From Sambucus nigra (taxonomy: Eukaryota > Streptophyta > Magnoliopsida > Dipsacales > Adoxaceae), in the NCBI GenBank assembly GCA_949130495.1, contig OX422221.1, forward strand, positions 157,885,241-157,949,240: a stretch of 64,000 nt of DNA. Direction: 5' to 3'. Within the stretch, counting starts at the first letter, position 1; every line of letters begins with the position of its first letter. A program made the position numbers and the translations under genes. Below the pieces are notes generated by a model that saw only the letters and a list, made by a program, of their open reading frames with translations, had not been told where the DNA came from and did not search any database. This document shows positions 24,734-36,758 of this stretch, one piece after another.

Positions 24734-24745
24734 AATATAAAGGCA
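24734..24745 (-). promoter_or_regulatory. Possible TATA box of the element B antisense gene
   Basis: The minus strand reads TTTATATTTAAG, about 380 nt upstream of ATG 24361 and 190 nt inside the 3' LTR boundary. It resembles the site upstream of the element A antisense gene. Inference from sequence only. Confidence 0.4.
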
Positions 24746-24932
24746 CGTTTCCTAAGGCCCATCATTGCCTTGGGAGCCCCAAAGGACGGCTGACAACACA
24801 TGCTTGCCAAGCAAGCCACACTTCAGCAATGAATAAGTGTCAAATGAACATTGGCACATAGAAGAAAGACCTCGGAGGTGTAGTGATCCCATAGTCACCT
24901 GCTCTCACATGTAACTAAGGGCTGGGGGTGAT

Positions 24933-25894
24933 TGATATGCCCCAAGTGTCACCTCGGCTCAGAGACATCAACCTCGACCGAGGACATGGCTGACGTTGGA
25001 AGAGCCTTAGATTAGTGACCAGTAGCCTCGGCCATAGCAGGGTCGGCCCTGGCCGACACCACTAAAAACCTCATCAAGGGGAGGCTGCATGTATCATAAG
25101 GGTCAACAGCTCTTCAGTTAACCTGGGAATGACAACCTCGGCCAGGGGTAGGCTGAGGTTACGAGGATACATAGCTTTATCAAGGACAAACCCATCAATA
25201 AATCAACCGATGTTCCAGGCACAGTCCAGCTGAACCTCAGCCCAGGCCGACCTCAATACTTGCCTCGACTTCACTAAATCCGGGACCATAATGACTCATC
25301 TCGGATTATATGGATAACTGGACCTTACCAGCATCGGCCTCTTCCAGGCCGAGGTCCGGACTAAGCATTGAGGCCGAGCTCTTATTGGCATATGTGTGGA
25401 CAAGGACACGTGGACATAATTCAGTTATAACAAATCATTCCCCTCACGTGGGGAGAATATTTCATCATCATTCTCTACCCGTGACAGTGACAGATGTCTT
25501 CATCAGATTGGCTAGATTAACACACACATGCTCATTGCATGCATAGGGGGTACACTACACCCCCCAGGTACTATATATAGAGGTCATCCTCTACCTTGTA
25601 AAAGGATCTAAAAATACAACCCTAGATGAAACTCTGTCTAGATACACAATAGAGAGAGAGAGAGAGAAAAAGCTTGAGAGATTGTATCTATGGCCATTAG
25701 AGCCCTCATACAGTGATACACATCATACACTTGCACAGTGGACGTAGGCCTGATTGGCTGAACCACTTATATTCCGGTGTTGATTCCTCTTCTCCTCACC
25801 TCCTTATACTATATATATACCTTTATACTGCCATTGTTAACACTGAATTTGGCTCACAAACACCTTGAAGGGTGGTGCGGTTTCAGCATCATCA
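24933..25894 (+). repeat. 3' LTR of element B
   Basis: TGATATGC to CATCATCA, 962 bp, preceded by the purine tract aagggctgggggtgat. The TATA box is at about 25570. It matches the 5' LTR throughout but with many substitutions (about 26 in the first 325 bp by eye), which indicates an old insertion. Confidence 0.92.
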
Positions 25895-25899
25895 ATTAC

Positions 25900-28156
25900 C
25901 GAAGCCAAAACCTTTATCCCATTTCCCTTCTTCCATCCGGGAAATGTAAATTAAAGCCAATTTATTATCATAAATTGCTTTAATACCAATAATGTCCAAC
26001 ATTATTGAAACCAGTTATATATATATATAATGCATTCTAAGACCGCCCATACGGCGCGCCCCTAAATGACCATCCTCTTCCAGTGCCTATCAATTACGAC
26101 AACTGGGCACCTAAACGCAATACGTCGGGAAGCAGCCATATGCCTGCGGGCTAGTCATAACCAGACCCCAAGTTACCTAACCATCGCAGAAAACATAACA
26201 TAACATAAACGCTCATATGGCCTAGAGGACTATATCCACCCTGCATTCTCTAGTCAGGGGGCTTCACCTCAGCGCACGAACTTCCATTATGATGTGATTT
26301 AGAGAGGGTGTTGACTATAAATCAGTAATTGTGAAAATCATTTCTTTTTCCATTTTGAAAACATTCATATTTTATTTTCAAAATCATTAACATCATATCA
26401 TATATGTACATGAATCACATAGTATATATATCTATACCATATATTCCTCCTCGAATATATATAAATAGACATATTTTCTAAACCATCTATCGATGACTAA
26501 AAATCCCAAAGATTCTCTCAAAGAATCATAATCATGCATTTATATTCGCATGATACTAAACCCAAAGTATTTCCTTACTTTAATAAACGATACATACTTT
26601 AATCACATCTAAGGATTCATTTGGATGTCTCCAATTATACTATTTCTCATTAAGCGAATATATATCTATATTCTCAATTTATCCTAATTATCTTATAGGA
26701 TACACTCACTCCATAATCGATTATAATTATACTTCCTATACGCATAATCATGTAGGCCTAAATTCCCATATACAATAACCTAGGAATTTATCCTCCGGAT
26801 CATGTCCTACACCAATTCAAGGCCTTCTCATCCAACTAGAGGCTTATTTACCCTCCAAACTATTATTTAGGAGTCCCATTATCATAACTAGGAACCCCCA
26901 TAAAAATCCCAAATGGTAATTTAACTCCCTATACTCTTAAAGGGAGAAAACTGGAAATTCTGGCTTAAGAGAATCGATTCACCCCTTTAGCGAATCGATT
27001 CGGGTGGGCGAATCGATTCGGTTCCCAATCCGAATCGATTTGGAAAGTATTATGCAAACAAGTCTTTAAATGGCGAATCGATTCAGTCTGTACCCGAATC
27101 GATTCGGCCCACTGCAGAAACCCAATTCCCTTTAGGCGAATCGATTCGGCCTGTACCCGAATCAATTCGGCCAGTTCGAGGACTACAGTTTGGGTGATTT
27201 TTCAATCTCCAAAATACCCAATAACAACCCAAAATCCATTTTTATGGTTTTCAATCTCAACCAACAACCCAAATAACATCCTAACACTGATTTACAACAA
27301 ATTCTTCCATAAATTGTGGGTGTTAAACTACTTTATGAGGTTTTGGATCTTAAAACCCCAAAACCCTAGTTTTGACATTTCTCCCAATTCAATTTGATTT
27401 ATTACTCCATTAACATGGTTTTAATACTAAAAAGCATCAAGAGTTTACATTACATCCATAAGTAAACTCATATCAAAGTTTTCCCCGTTTTTAATTTGGG
27501 GTTCTACCAACTATGATATGAAATAAATGCATAATTGAAATAAAGCAAGTAAACACTTGCCTAGAGGATGAAATCCGACGACCTCGAGCTGAATCCCGCG
27601 GAGTTTGGCCAGATTTCCTCCTTTTCTCCTCTTTTCTCCTCATTCTCTCTCTCTCTTCTCTCTCTTTTCTCTTTTCTTTTCTTTCCTTTTCTCTTTCTCT
27701 TCCTCTCCCTCTTGACTTATAAGGAAGAAAATAAGGGTTTAACCCCTTAAAACCCAAAAACGACTCGTTTACTCAACTACGAGCCCTTTTTACTCCAAAA
27801 TTCCCCGAAACTAAATTTTGAAAATCGGACACTCTTTTCCGACTATCTCGGACATTCCGAGACTCATAGTATAGTCGAAATTTCCATACGAGGTACTTGA
27901 CCGCAACTCACTATTTCAACCCCACACGACTTAATGGGGTTTTTTCCAAATTAAATCTCGCATCGTGTCGCTTTACTCAACGGCGACATATAATTAAAAT
28001 ATTTTGACCTATATAGTCCGAAAAATAATCACAACGTCCATCAAAAATCATTAAATCCTCGAGAATCCCCAAAATCACTATTTTGAGAAATTCTCCAAAT
28101 TGCTAATTTATATCCAAGTATGGAATTTAATTGTCTCCAAAAGGACGGGTTGTTAC
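25900..28156 (-). repeat. Solo LTR S, 5' part
   Basis: The LTR starts at 28156 (minus TGTAACAACCCGTCC). Reading leftwards: the conserved TATCTCGGA-type block (27836-27870), a long GA-rich leader (complement of 27619-27715), the hairpin GCAAGT-GTTT-ACTTGC (27545-27560) and the palindrome cluster (26971-27170). The same order is seen in the LTRs of element G, so S and G belong to one lineage. It is followed by TSD CTGTC (28157-28161). Confidence 0.85.
26971..27170. promoter_or_regulatory. Palindrome cluster in LTR S
   Basis: Eight copies of GAATCGATTC or close variants in 200 bp (about 26971, 26991, 27009, 27031, 27073, 27094, 27136, 27158), most extended to CCGAATCGATTCGG. Distance from the LTR start is about 0.98-1.19 kb. 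Equivalent clusters occur in LTRs D, F and G. A dimeric DNA-binding protein site or an RNA hairpin array is possible; neither is shown. Confidence 0.6.
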
Positions 28157-28161
28157 ACTGT

Positions 28162-29012
28162 CATCTCATATCCTGGTACATCTTATCCCCTCTGGGATGT
28201 ACCACAAATCTTTAATCGTGCGACTCCGTCATCACCGCATGTCGTAAATCCTCCCCCTCTGGAACTACTAGTCTACCATTAAAGCGTAATCCCCCATCTG
28301 AACTCAAAAAATACAACTTTGCCCCCTTGGCTAAAAGATGTACAATTCGATCCTGACAGAACGAGCCTACTGTCTGAGCCTGTATCAGCCTAGTAACGAT
28401 CTTGGGTGTAACCCTCATCACTGACATGAATGAGCGGGCAACTGCATCTAGATGTCCCAGTTCCTTCCATTTCGCCTTCCGCACCTTGGCCACCTCACTT
28501 GCTAGCCTATGACTCAAGGTGATATTGGATATCGAACTAATAGTCCTTTATAAATTTAAGCCACCTTCGTTGACGCATATTCAACTCCCGCTACGTGAAC
28601 AGGTACTGTAGTGACTTGTGATCTGTGAATAGGCAAAATTTCTCCCCTAAGAGATAATGTCTCCATATCCGAAGTGAAAACACGACTGCTGCTAACTCCA
28701 AGTCATGGGTGGGGTAATTCCTCTCGTGAGGATTAAGATTACTAGAAGCACAAGCTATAGCCTTATCCTACTATTGGAGCACACCCCCAAGTCCTTGTAA
28801 GGATGCATCAGTATACACCCGATATTCCACTCCCGATTTGGGCAGTGCTAGATCTAATGCTGAAGTCAGCTTGTCCTTTAGCTCATCAAAAGACAACTGA
28901 TAGGCATCATCCCATATAAATGGTATCCCTTTGCGAGTCAAATTAATCAACGAACCCGCTATCTTCGAGAATCCCCGAATAAATCACCTATAGTATCCTA
29001 CTTGCCAAGAAA
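28162..29012 (-). pseudogene. G1 RNase H and start of integrase
   Basis: The minus strand encodes the connection and RNase H of a Ty3-gypsy pol (YTDASLQGLGGVL, then [16 protein letters not shown] and [11 protein letters not shown]) with several stops, then 28517-28212, the linker and integrase start (DGGLRFNGRLVVPEG). It is cut at 28161 by solo LTR S and continues at 9935. Confidence 0.8.
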
Positions 29013-29698
29013 CTATGCATCTCTATCGGCATCGTGGGTTTCCCCTACTCCCTCTCCGCGGACAATGTGCCCCAAAAACTGAACCTCTCCCAGCCAGAAC
29101 CCACACTTCTCATATTTTTCATACAACTCGTGCTCACGTAGTGTCTGTAAAACCTTCCTCAAATGCTCGACATGCTCCTCCTTAGTCTGGAAATAAATCA
29201 GGATGTAATTTATGAAGACAATGACAAACTGATATAAGAACTCTCTGAACACCCTATTCATCAAGTCCATAAACACAGCCAGTGCGTTGGTTAGCCCAAA
29301 TGGAATAACCCTGAACTCGCAGGACCCATATCTAATCAAGAAGGCAGTCTTAGACACGTCCTTCTCCTTAATATGTAACTGATGGTATCTCGACCTCAAG
29401 TCTATCTTTGAGAAGAAGGAAGCACCTCTCAACTGGTCGAATAAGTCATCGATTCGTGGCAACGGATACTTATTTCGTATCATAACCTTATTCAACTCTC
29501 GGTAGTCAACACACAACCGTAATGACCCATACTTTTCTTTATGAATAATATGGGAGAATCCCAAGGCGAGGTGCTCCTACGGATGGAGCCCCATCCCAAC
29601 AACTGCTCGATCTGATCCCATAACTCCCTCATCTCTATTCGAGACATACGATAAGGTGCACGGGCTATTGACCGAGTGCTTGGCATCAAGTTTATCAC
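29013..29698 (-). pseudogene. G1 reverse transcriptase, catalytically dead
   Basis: Two overlapping frames (29698-29492 and 29564-29013) show PYRMSRIEMRELWDQ, then [34 protein letters not shown] and VIPFGLTNA. The active-site box expected as a Tyr/Phe-x-Asp-Asp reads [10 protein letters not shown], so both catalytic Asp residues are lost. A frameshift joins the two frames. FLGHIV near the end is normal for the family. Confidence 0.85.
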
Positions 29699-29737
29699 AA
29701 ACTCTATCTCTCTACTAGGCGATAGCCCTGGTATGTC

Positions 29738-29968
29738 CTAAAATACATTAATGAACTCACGAACAACCGAAATCGAATAAAGTGGAATCACCACCTCCTT
29801 AGAGGTCTCATCCTCTATATAATATAAATGGGTGGATGAACCTCCCTCAAGACGAGTCATCTTAACCAAAAACATCTCCTGACCCGGTACGATGGACACA
29901 ATATTACGACTATAGCAATCAATCATGGCCTTATACGTAACTAGCCAATCCATACCAAACAATAGCAT
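29738..29968 (-). pseudogene. G1 protease region, C-terminal part
   Basis: GMDWLVTYKAMIDCYSRNI is the characteristic end of a Ty3-gypsy protease domain (GMDWL, then IDC). The catalytic part upstream (29970-30160) is not readable in one frame and no DSG-type triad is visible. Confidence 0.7.
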
Positions 29969-30161
29969 TATACTTGGACATATCTAATACAAGCATATCA
30001 ACAGGTATAAGCTATCTCCCTATCTCTATACCCATACCCCGATATATAAAGAATATCAGAGTGACCCATAGCCCAGGGGTGAATCTACACTTCTAACCTT
30101 ACTATCTTCTATGTCTAATAATCTCGTGGGATGTGCAAATCCGTGTTAAATAATATCCACC

Positions 30162-31470
30162 CTAAAGTCCCCTAGATAGAAAACATACCCTCAACCGTGG
30201 GTTGAGCCTGGGGAACTGTGGCTTAGTGGTTGTAAACATCGCCCATACGGTAGCTTTCCCTGCCGAACTGGAGCTGCTAGAATGGCTGGTAAGGCTGGCA
30301 TCTGTGGTGGCACCGGGAGGGCGGCTAGGAAGATAGGTCACTAGGGCTCCTGTCGCACACCTGCTGCTATTGCGGGGCTCGACCCTTCTCATGACACTCC
30401 TGTTTCTTATGGACAATATTTACACATACAAAACATTTACCCATAAAGTTTACACCTCTTTTCCCCTGCTGTCCTCGACCTTGATGGCCATTACCATCCC
30501 TCCCTTGGCCTTGCTGGACCTACTAAAAGTTCTACTGTAACTGCTATCTAGGCTGGCCCTGCCTATAAAATCCATGTCCCTGCCTGTGGTCACTTGATCT
30601 GAACCTCTTAGCAGGATCCCCCTGATGGAAACTTTGCTCACTCTGTCTCTACTGACTCGGAGCTGGTTGTGCCCCACTAGCACCATTACTCCCCATCTTG
30701 CCTTACTAGATGGACTCCCCTACTCATTTGTTTCCCTTCAAATAGAAGCGGTGATCCTGGCAGTGTAGTAGAGCAGTGTTAAGCACATCAGTATATGTAC
30801 CCAACAAAATATTTCCCAAAAGGTGCTGACGAATCCTCCAAGTCAAGTCGTCCATAAACATCAACATTTTCTTCCCCTCAGTAGGTACCTCATCTGGCAC
30901 CAGATTAATCAATCTCGTAAACTCTTCCTCGTACTCTGCAATAGTTTTCCCTTCCTGGGTGAGGTCCAGTAATTTTTTCCTCATCTTAGTCTGAATGGAG
31001 AATGGGAAATATTTACGGTCGAACCGCACCCAGAAGTCCTGAATGGTCATGCCGTCTCTCTCCTCAATAGTGGTAATAGACTCCCACCACTAAAGTATCG
31101 CTCCTACTATCTTAAAAGTATCTAGCATCTTCCTCTGTACCTCTGCGCACTCATACATCCTCAAGTGACGTTGGATGTCTTTCTTCCATTGGCTCGCTAC
31201 CACAATATCAGAACTCCTTGTGAACTTCAGAGGACGTGCCTTCTAGAATTTATCTCTGACTCGCTCCCAAGAAGAAGGTAATGCGTATGCTGGTGCTGGT
31301 GCCATCGCCTGTGCCTAGGGTGGGGCCTGCTGTACTACAGTTAAAACTGCATTTATTGCTTGTGCTACGATAGCGGCAATCTCGGCAACATTCATTGTAC
31401 CCTAGGCTGGAGCTGGCTGGGGCTCAAGCAGGACACCCCTAGGAGCTCGTTGTGCATGTATGGGAGGCAT
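30162..31470 (-). pseudogene. G1 gag
   Basis: Begins at ATG 31470 (MPPIHAQRAPRG). The gag core follows (WWESITTIEERD, FDRKYFP, EGKTIAEYEEEFTRLINLVP) at 31100-30724. After frameshifts a CCHC zinc knuckle appears in the form CFVCVNIVHKKQEC (about 30440-30395), then EKGRAP. Stops at several Gln codons and at least two frameshifts inactivate it. The core is close to that of element G, in line with a shared Del/Tekay lineage. Confidence 0.82.
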
Positions 31471-31640
31471 CTGAGATGAGATAGAATCTTTATAAGTCCA
31501 CAATAAATATCTCAAAATAGTTGCAAACGTAAAATGCGCAATTAATGAATACAACAGTCCTAAATATAGGGCTCTACATCAGAGAAAGCTACGCTGAAAG
31601 CATAATAAGTCGCACAGATCCTAAAGACTCTAGAACCCGA

Positions 31641-31653
31641 TGCTCTGATACCA
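31641..31653 (-). promoter_or_regulatory. Primer-binding site of G1
   Basis: The minus strand reads TGGTATCAGAGCA, the standard complement of the initiator tRNA-Met 3' end, two bases inside the LTR boundary at 31656. Confidence 0.88.
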
Positions 31654-31655
31654 AC

Positions 31656-33682
31656 TATGACACCCCACCTAATTAAATACTGGGTGATCAGTCCTTTATT
31701 AAATTTAAAATAGAATATCCAGTTGGATCAGTCTTAGCATCACTGTCGAAAACTTTTTATTAATTACTAACCACCTAGTATTTAAAAAGTTGGATGTCAA
31801 ATTTTATCTTTTTAATATAACATGCAATCAATTAAATGATTAACTAAACATCCAACATCCTATAACAATCTCATAGGAATTAAAATGACATAATGAAATA
31901 AACTGAGTCTGGAGTAAACACATCCAGTCTAAATCCCAACTACAATAATCTAAAATGAAATAAATCCCAAGAACTAAAATATAAATGAATGTCTGAAACA
32001 ACAATCCCTAAATAAGAATAGGCAACATGTCCTGACTGGAATAAATAACTCTGAATGAATCAAGGATAAATATGGAGGCATCTAGTACCGAGGTCCTGTA
32101 ACTTTCACAACAGCTACGACACGTCAACTGGATGGAACTCTTATACTTGACGTCCCTGTGGTTAAGCACCTACAAATATTTTACGAAAAATGGATTTGAA
32201 AGCAAAGGGGCAGAGCCCGAGTTGAAAATAGTTTTAAAACAACAAGTATTTAAATGCATAAATACCAGATAATTATATAAATCTTAGTCACGTGCATTCA
32301 CTTAAAATTCTCACCTCTCAACTATTGTGCACACCTAACGAATAATTATTACGCTTCCTTGTTACGTTACCCCACCTAACTAGATTTTAATAGTTCTCCA
32401 TCTATGCCAACTAACCTATTGTGACCACCCGTATAATAGAACTATACGTTATGTAGTTCTTCATATTTTGTTAATTGATTCCAAGTATCTCATTAATCTA
32501 TTAAGTCCTTACACACTTAATATATATTGGCATCATCATTCTGTTCTACTAAACAACACAGTAGAATAAACAGGGTGTGTGTGTGTATGTATGTATGTAT
32601 GTATATATATATATATAAATTTTTGCTATTATAAAATATACTAATACCGCACCCCACATAGGCGAAACTAATGGTGCATAAAACTCTGCTATCAAGTCCC
32701 GGTACCTCTCGTACATAATAAGGACTAGCGATTTCGAATCTCTCGGGAATCGTAATACAAGAAATCACACATAAACTGTAGGCGAACATGGATCACGGTG
32801 TAATGGGTCACGCACATACCTACGCACCCATATAACCCAAACTTATCCACTCATAGATAAGTCCTTCTTAGATCCTATGCTCCGAGGTACCAATCTAAAA
32901 TCCCCCCGAAGGGCTCCTCATGGTAAGACTATCCTCTCCATGCATGAAATTTAATTCTTAATCATACTGTTCTATCATGGATAATTTATCTAGATGAATT
33001 TAATCAAGAATAATACTTGTCTTAAGATAGTATGTCTGATCCTTTAGTGAAGATAGGTAAAATTGTGTTCCTCATCATTAGATCTACACGTTGGTAGTGA
33101 TGGTGGCACAAGAAGCCTAAGATTGGTGTTTTTCTCGTTTAGGAACCTCCTCCTCTTCTACCTCTATTGGCCTCCTTAGTTTTGTGTTTGATAAAACCCT
33201 AATGGTCTAACCTAGTAGACGATATAGCCTTAAGAATTTCGTGGGTTTAATTCATCTAAAAATTAAAATGTCTAAAATATCCTCCCGGGGGCCTAAAATT
33301 GCCCTGTGACCCAAACTAATCCCCTGGGTAGACTTTAACTTAATCGACCCTTACGTACACTTTGGCACACTCAAAATGACCATATGGGTGACTTATAATT
33401 AATTTACTTTTATTCCATAAATTTTACTCCTGACATGGCTGACACGCATGTCCCAACTTAATTTCCCATAACTGTCGTATTATTCACTCGACAATTTGAA
33501 TAAATTCATAATTACATATTACTTTACTCACTAAATAATATTCAATATAATTCACATCAATAAATACTAACTCTCGTCACGCTAGTAATTATCTATATAA
33601 ACCCAGATTAATTTTAAATAAATTTCCCATTTTAAGTCAATTAATCTTATAATTAAAATCATTAAAAATATGGGGTATTATA
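31656..33682 (-). repeat. 5' LTR of G1
   Basis: About 2.03 kb. Minus-strand ends are TATAATACCCC and GGGGTGTCATA, each one substitution from the TGTAATACCCC and TGTCACA ends of relatives. A (GT)n-(TA)n microsatellite lies at 32575-32618. The terminal conserved blocks are at 32140-32175 and 32205-32225. Unlike LTRs S, D, F and G it has no GAATCGATTC cluster at the expected distance, and it is 1 kb or more shorter. It inserted into Tat fragment C at 33683. Confidence 0.82.
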
Positions 33683-34240
33683 ACTAATGGCCGACTCAGA
33701 TAAAACCAAGTATAAGTGCAACTTCTCTACTTGAACTGGTCGGGACAACTGTATTGGGTAGCCCAAGTAAGCCTTAAGCTCCTAGAAGGCTTTTTCATAT
33801 TCTTCGTTCCATTCAAAGGCTTTCCTCAATATTTTTGAAAAGGGCAGACATTTGTTTGTGGCCCTTGATATAAACCTGTTCAGTGCAACGACTCACCTTG
33901 TTAACCTCTGAACATCCTTAATGGTCTTCGGGGTCTTCATCTCAATCAAGGCTTTTATCTTTTCAAGATTTGCCTCTATTCCTTGCAGGTTAATAATTAA
34001 TCCTAGGAATTTGCCCGCTCCTACCCCGAACACACATGTAGCAGGGTTGAGCTCCATCTGGTACTCGTCCATGGTGTTAAAGGTTTGCTCAAGGCGGCCA
34101 CATGTGTCTCGGCCTTAAGTATTTTTGTCAAAATGTCGTCCACATACACTTCCATGGTTTTGCCAATTTGTTCCTCAAACATCTTGTTCACCAGTCTTTG
34201 ATATATTGCCCTGAAATTTTTATGGGATACATGACGTGTA
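33683..34240 (-). pseudogene. Fragment C: Tat-type reverse transcriptase piece
   Basis: Minus strand from 34240: YQRLVNKMFEEQIGKTMEV, catalytic YVDDILTK, then GVGAGKFLGLIIN, a stop and frameshift, and FEWNEEYEKAF and LVLSESAIS. The same residues occur in element B, so this is a Tat reverse transcriptase. It stops abruptly at 33683 where G1 was inserted; the rest would be left of the window. The right border near 34240 falls inside the domain, not at an LTR, so this is a truncated piece lying against element D. Confidence 0.8.
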
Positions 34241-35427
34241 GGTCAGTGGGGAGAGAGACGTAGCAAAGTTTGTCTCCAGATACATGACTCGTTATATGGA
34301 GAAGATTAGTCCTAGGCGATCAACTAAGATTTTTACAAATTAGTGATCCCAGCGAAGAAATGGGTGGGTATATCGATAAGTTCATTTTGGACTACCAACA
34401 TCACGAAAAGGTTAAGATCCCTTCTGGGTTATTGGGATCGGTTGACCGAGATGGAGCATTTATTACTAATTTTGGGTGAATTACACAAGCGGACAGTGCG
34501 CCCAATATTTCATTATAGAAAGAGAATGACTCGACACGAGGTTCTGTCCAATATTATTATAGAGGAATATAAGATACTTGTATCCAACCTCTGGTAGAGT
34601 TGTCAGGAGGTGATGGGGATGGAGTTATGGTTTAGCAAGGCCTATTACCCCCAGACCGATGGGTAGTCGAAAAGGGTGACTAAGATATTGGAAGATATAC
34701 TAGGAATTCGTATTCTGGACTTTTAGGGTAATTGGAGAGGCAACTACTGTTGGTAGAGTTGCGTATAAAAACTCATACCAATTTACTATTAGCATCGCGC
34801 GTTTTGAGGATTTTTATGGGAGACCTTGTCGTCCGCCATTTGGTTGGTTAAATGTAGGGGATAATAAGCTTCTTTGGTCGGACGTGATTTAAGATACGTC
34901 GGTAAGGATTGAGTTAATCAGGAGCCATTTTTTGGTAGCTTAGAAGCGTCGAAAGAGTTACGTCCTTACAAATAATTTTTTTAAAGTTGACATGAGTAGT
35001 CAGGTGTTACCATGGATATCTTCTAGGAAGGGAATGATACGTTTTGTGAAGACGGGAGGTTGGTTCCTAGGTATGTGGGGACTTTTCTCATCATCGAGAG
35101 GGTAGGGTCAGTTGTGTATATGCTTGACTTGCTAGAGCATTTGCAGTGGGTTCACGATGTCTTTTGTGTGTCATAATTTAGGAAGTATCTTCGGAATGAC
35201 GTAGTATATCGACATATAATGATTAGAAAAGACTTGTTGATATTTTTGATCGCAGTGAGTAGGACTCCGATCAAGATGATACCATTAGTGTGTGTGAGTG
35301 GGGGCACCATAATCTCGATATAAGTTGATTTGGGAACACGAGATGCCATTTAGGAAATGGCATTTGGAGCTCTTGGTACCAGGTGTGTCTGAAATTTGGG
35401 GACTAAATTCCATAAAAAGGGGAGAGT
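34233..35427 (+). pseudogene. Element D: decayed Ty3-gypsy integrase end
   Basis: Plus strand: RDVAKFVSRYMT (after the zinc-binding region), DRLTEMEHLLLI, then AYYPQTDG near the catalytic Glu region, and later HDVFCVS and FRKYLRNDVV before the LTR. Stops and small indels are frequent. A purine tract (aaaaaggggagagta) precedes the LTR at 35428. Only this last part of pol survives on the right of fragment C. Confidence 0.75.
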
Positions 35428-36758
35428 ATGTAGCACACCGTATGTTTAGACTATTTTAAATTATAGGTGAGCACGTAATTTAATTAAATTGAGAAATAAA
35501 TTGAATTTTATAAATGATATTTAGCGAGTAAAAGGATTAATATTTATCTGCATTTGTATTTACTTGTGTGATAAGTAAATGAAAACATGTAAATTTATAT
35601 TATGTCGTAAGTGAGTAAAATCGACGGGTTTGATGGTATCTCATTCTGGATTTGCCGTTAGGGTCATATTGGGAATTAGATATAAAATTAATGATTGATA
35701 ACTCAAATGGTAATTTTGATTGCGCCAATGATCTAAAACGGGTCGAGATAGTCAGAATTATGTACCCAGGGGTTGTAATTAGGTATTGGATATTTTTTAG
35801 GATAAATGGGACCTGTGTAAGGGCGTTCATATCATTTTACAAGGGGAGCATAACCTAATTTCAGGATTAATGAGGTTTAAGGTTATATCTAAGAAAAATG
35901 GATGGAGTTAGAAGCCATTCCACCATTCAAAAGACTCAGAGTTGAGAGAGGAGAGAAAATAGGAGAGAAAACCTTGAGAAAGTGAAGAGAAACTATCCGG
36001 GAGGAGAATCAGAGCATTTCGAACATAAGATCATTATGTAAAGAGGATCTAATTGAAAAAAATTTAGAATTTATACGGTTTAAAAGTTAAGTGTTTATCT
36101 TACTTCAATTATTGATGTAGTTTCAATAGTTGATGAATAAATTTGGTGTAGGAACATAAATTTTTGGGTGGGATTAATATGTAAAATGGGTATTTGGAGA
36201 ATGGATTCATAACAAAAGAATTCAAATGTGATTACACATTAAATCTGATGTATATGAAGATATAAATAAGCAATCTTGGGTGTTTAATAAGATGGTTGAT
36301 GAAATCTTGAATTAGGATTGATATAATGAATAATCCTTGATGAATAATTGATAATCCCATAGTTTTAAAGGTTTTTGGGTTGATTTGTACGTGGAAATAT
36401 GTTGTATTAAATCTAGGATTGATGGGAAACTGATGTATTGGGTTTGAAGGAGTTTGGGAACTCATATGGTTTAAGGGGAGTTGATGAATCCCGTTAAAAA
36501 TGAAAAGGACACTGCCCAAAATTGAACCGATTCATTGATGGAAGGTGAATCGATTCTCCCACCGAACCAGTTCGTCCAGGTAGGCGATTTGGTTCAGTCT
36601 GGCTATTGGGCCTCTTTTGTTTTTTTGGGTTTTTTCAAGAACATTTTAGGGTTCGTCTCAAATTACGGAGTTTGATGGGTGAATTAGAACTTATGGGAAT
36701 ATATAGGAGAAATTATAACTACCTTCGATTAGATGGGAATCAAATTCGGTTACGAGGT
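35428..36758 (+). repeat. 3' LTR of element D, left part
   Basis: Starts TGTAGCACACCG right after the purine tract. It contains the shared block GGGTCGAGATAGTC (about 35739-35753), a GA-rich leader (35940-36010) and a palindrome cluster (36523-36600: GAACCGATTC, GAATCGATTC, GAACCAGTTC, GATTTGGTTC). It is interrupted at 36758 by Copia element E and continues at 45931. Confidence 0.82.

Larger units (their letters stand above)
11443..25894 (+). mobile_element. Element B: full-length Tat-lineage Ty3-gypsy retrotransposon (14.45 kb)
   Basis: Two direct LTRs (11443-12407 and 24933-25894), primer-binding site TGGCGCCGTC right after the first, and purine tract aagggctgggggtgat right before the second. 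Flanks are GTTAC (11438-11442) and ATTAC (25895-25899), a 5-bp target duplication with one mismatch. Internal order is gag, protease, reverse transcriptase, RNase H, a second RNase H-like domain, integrase, a 129-bp tandem array and an antisense gene. This order with a dual RNase H and a long 3' region is typical of Tat/Ogre/Retand. It is inserted in solo LTR S. Coding regions carry several stops and frameshifts, and the LTRs differ at about 26 positions in their first 325 bp, so it is an old, inactive copy. Confidence 0.93.

Noticed and set aside
27568..27757. Ser/Leu-rich or Arg/Glu-rich small ORFs on both strands
   Set aside because: They come from the purine/pyrimidine leader of solo LTR S.
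35600..36520. Several ORFs of 68-95 codons in LTR D
   Set aside because: No homology or codon bias is seen, and the frames do not correspond in LTR F.
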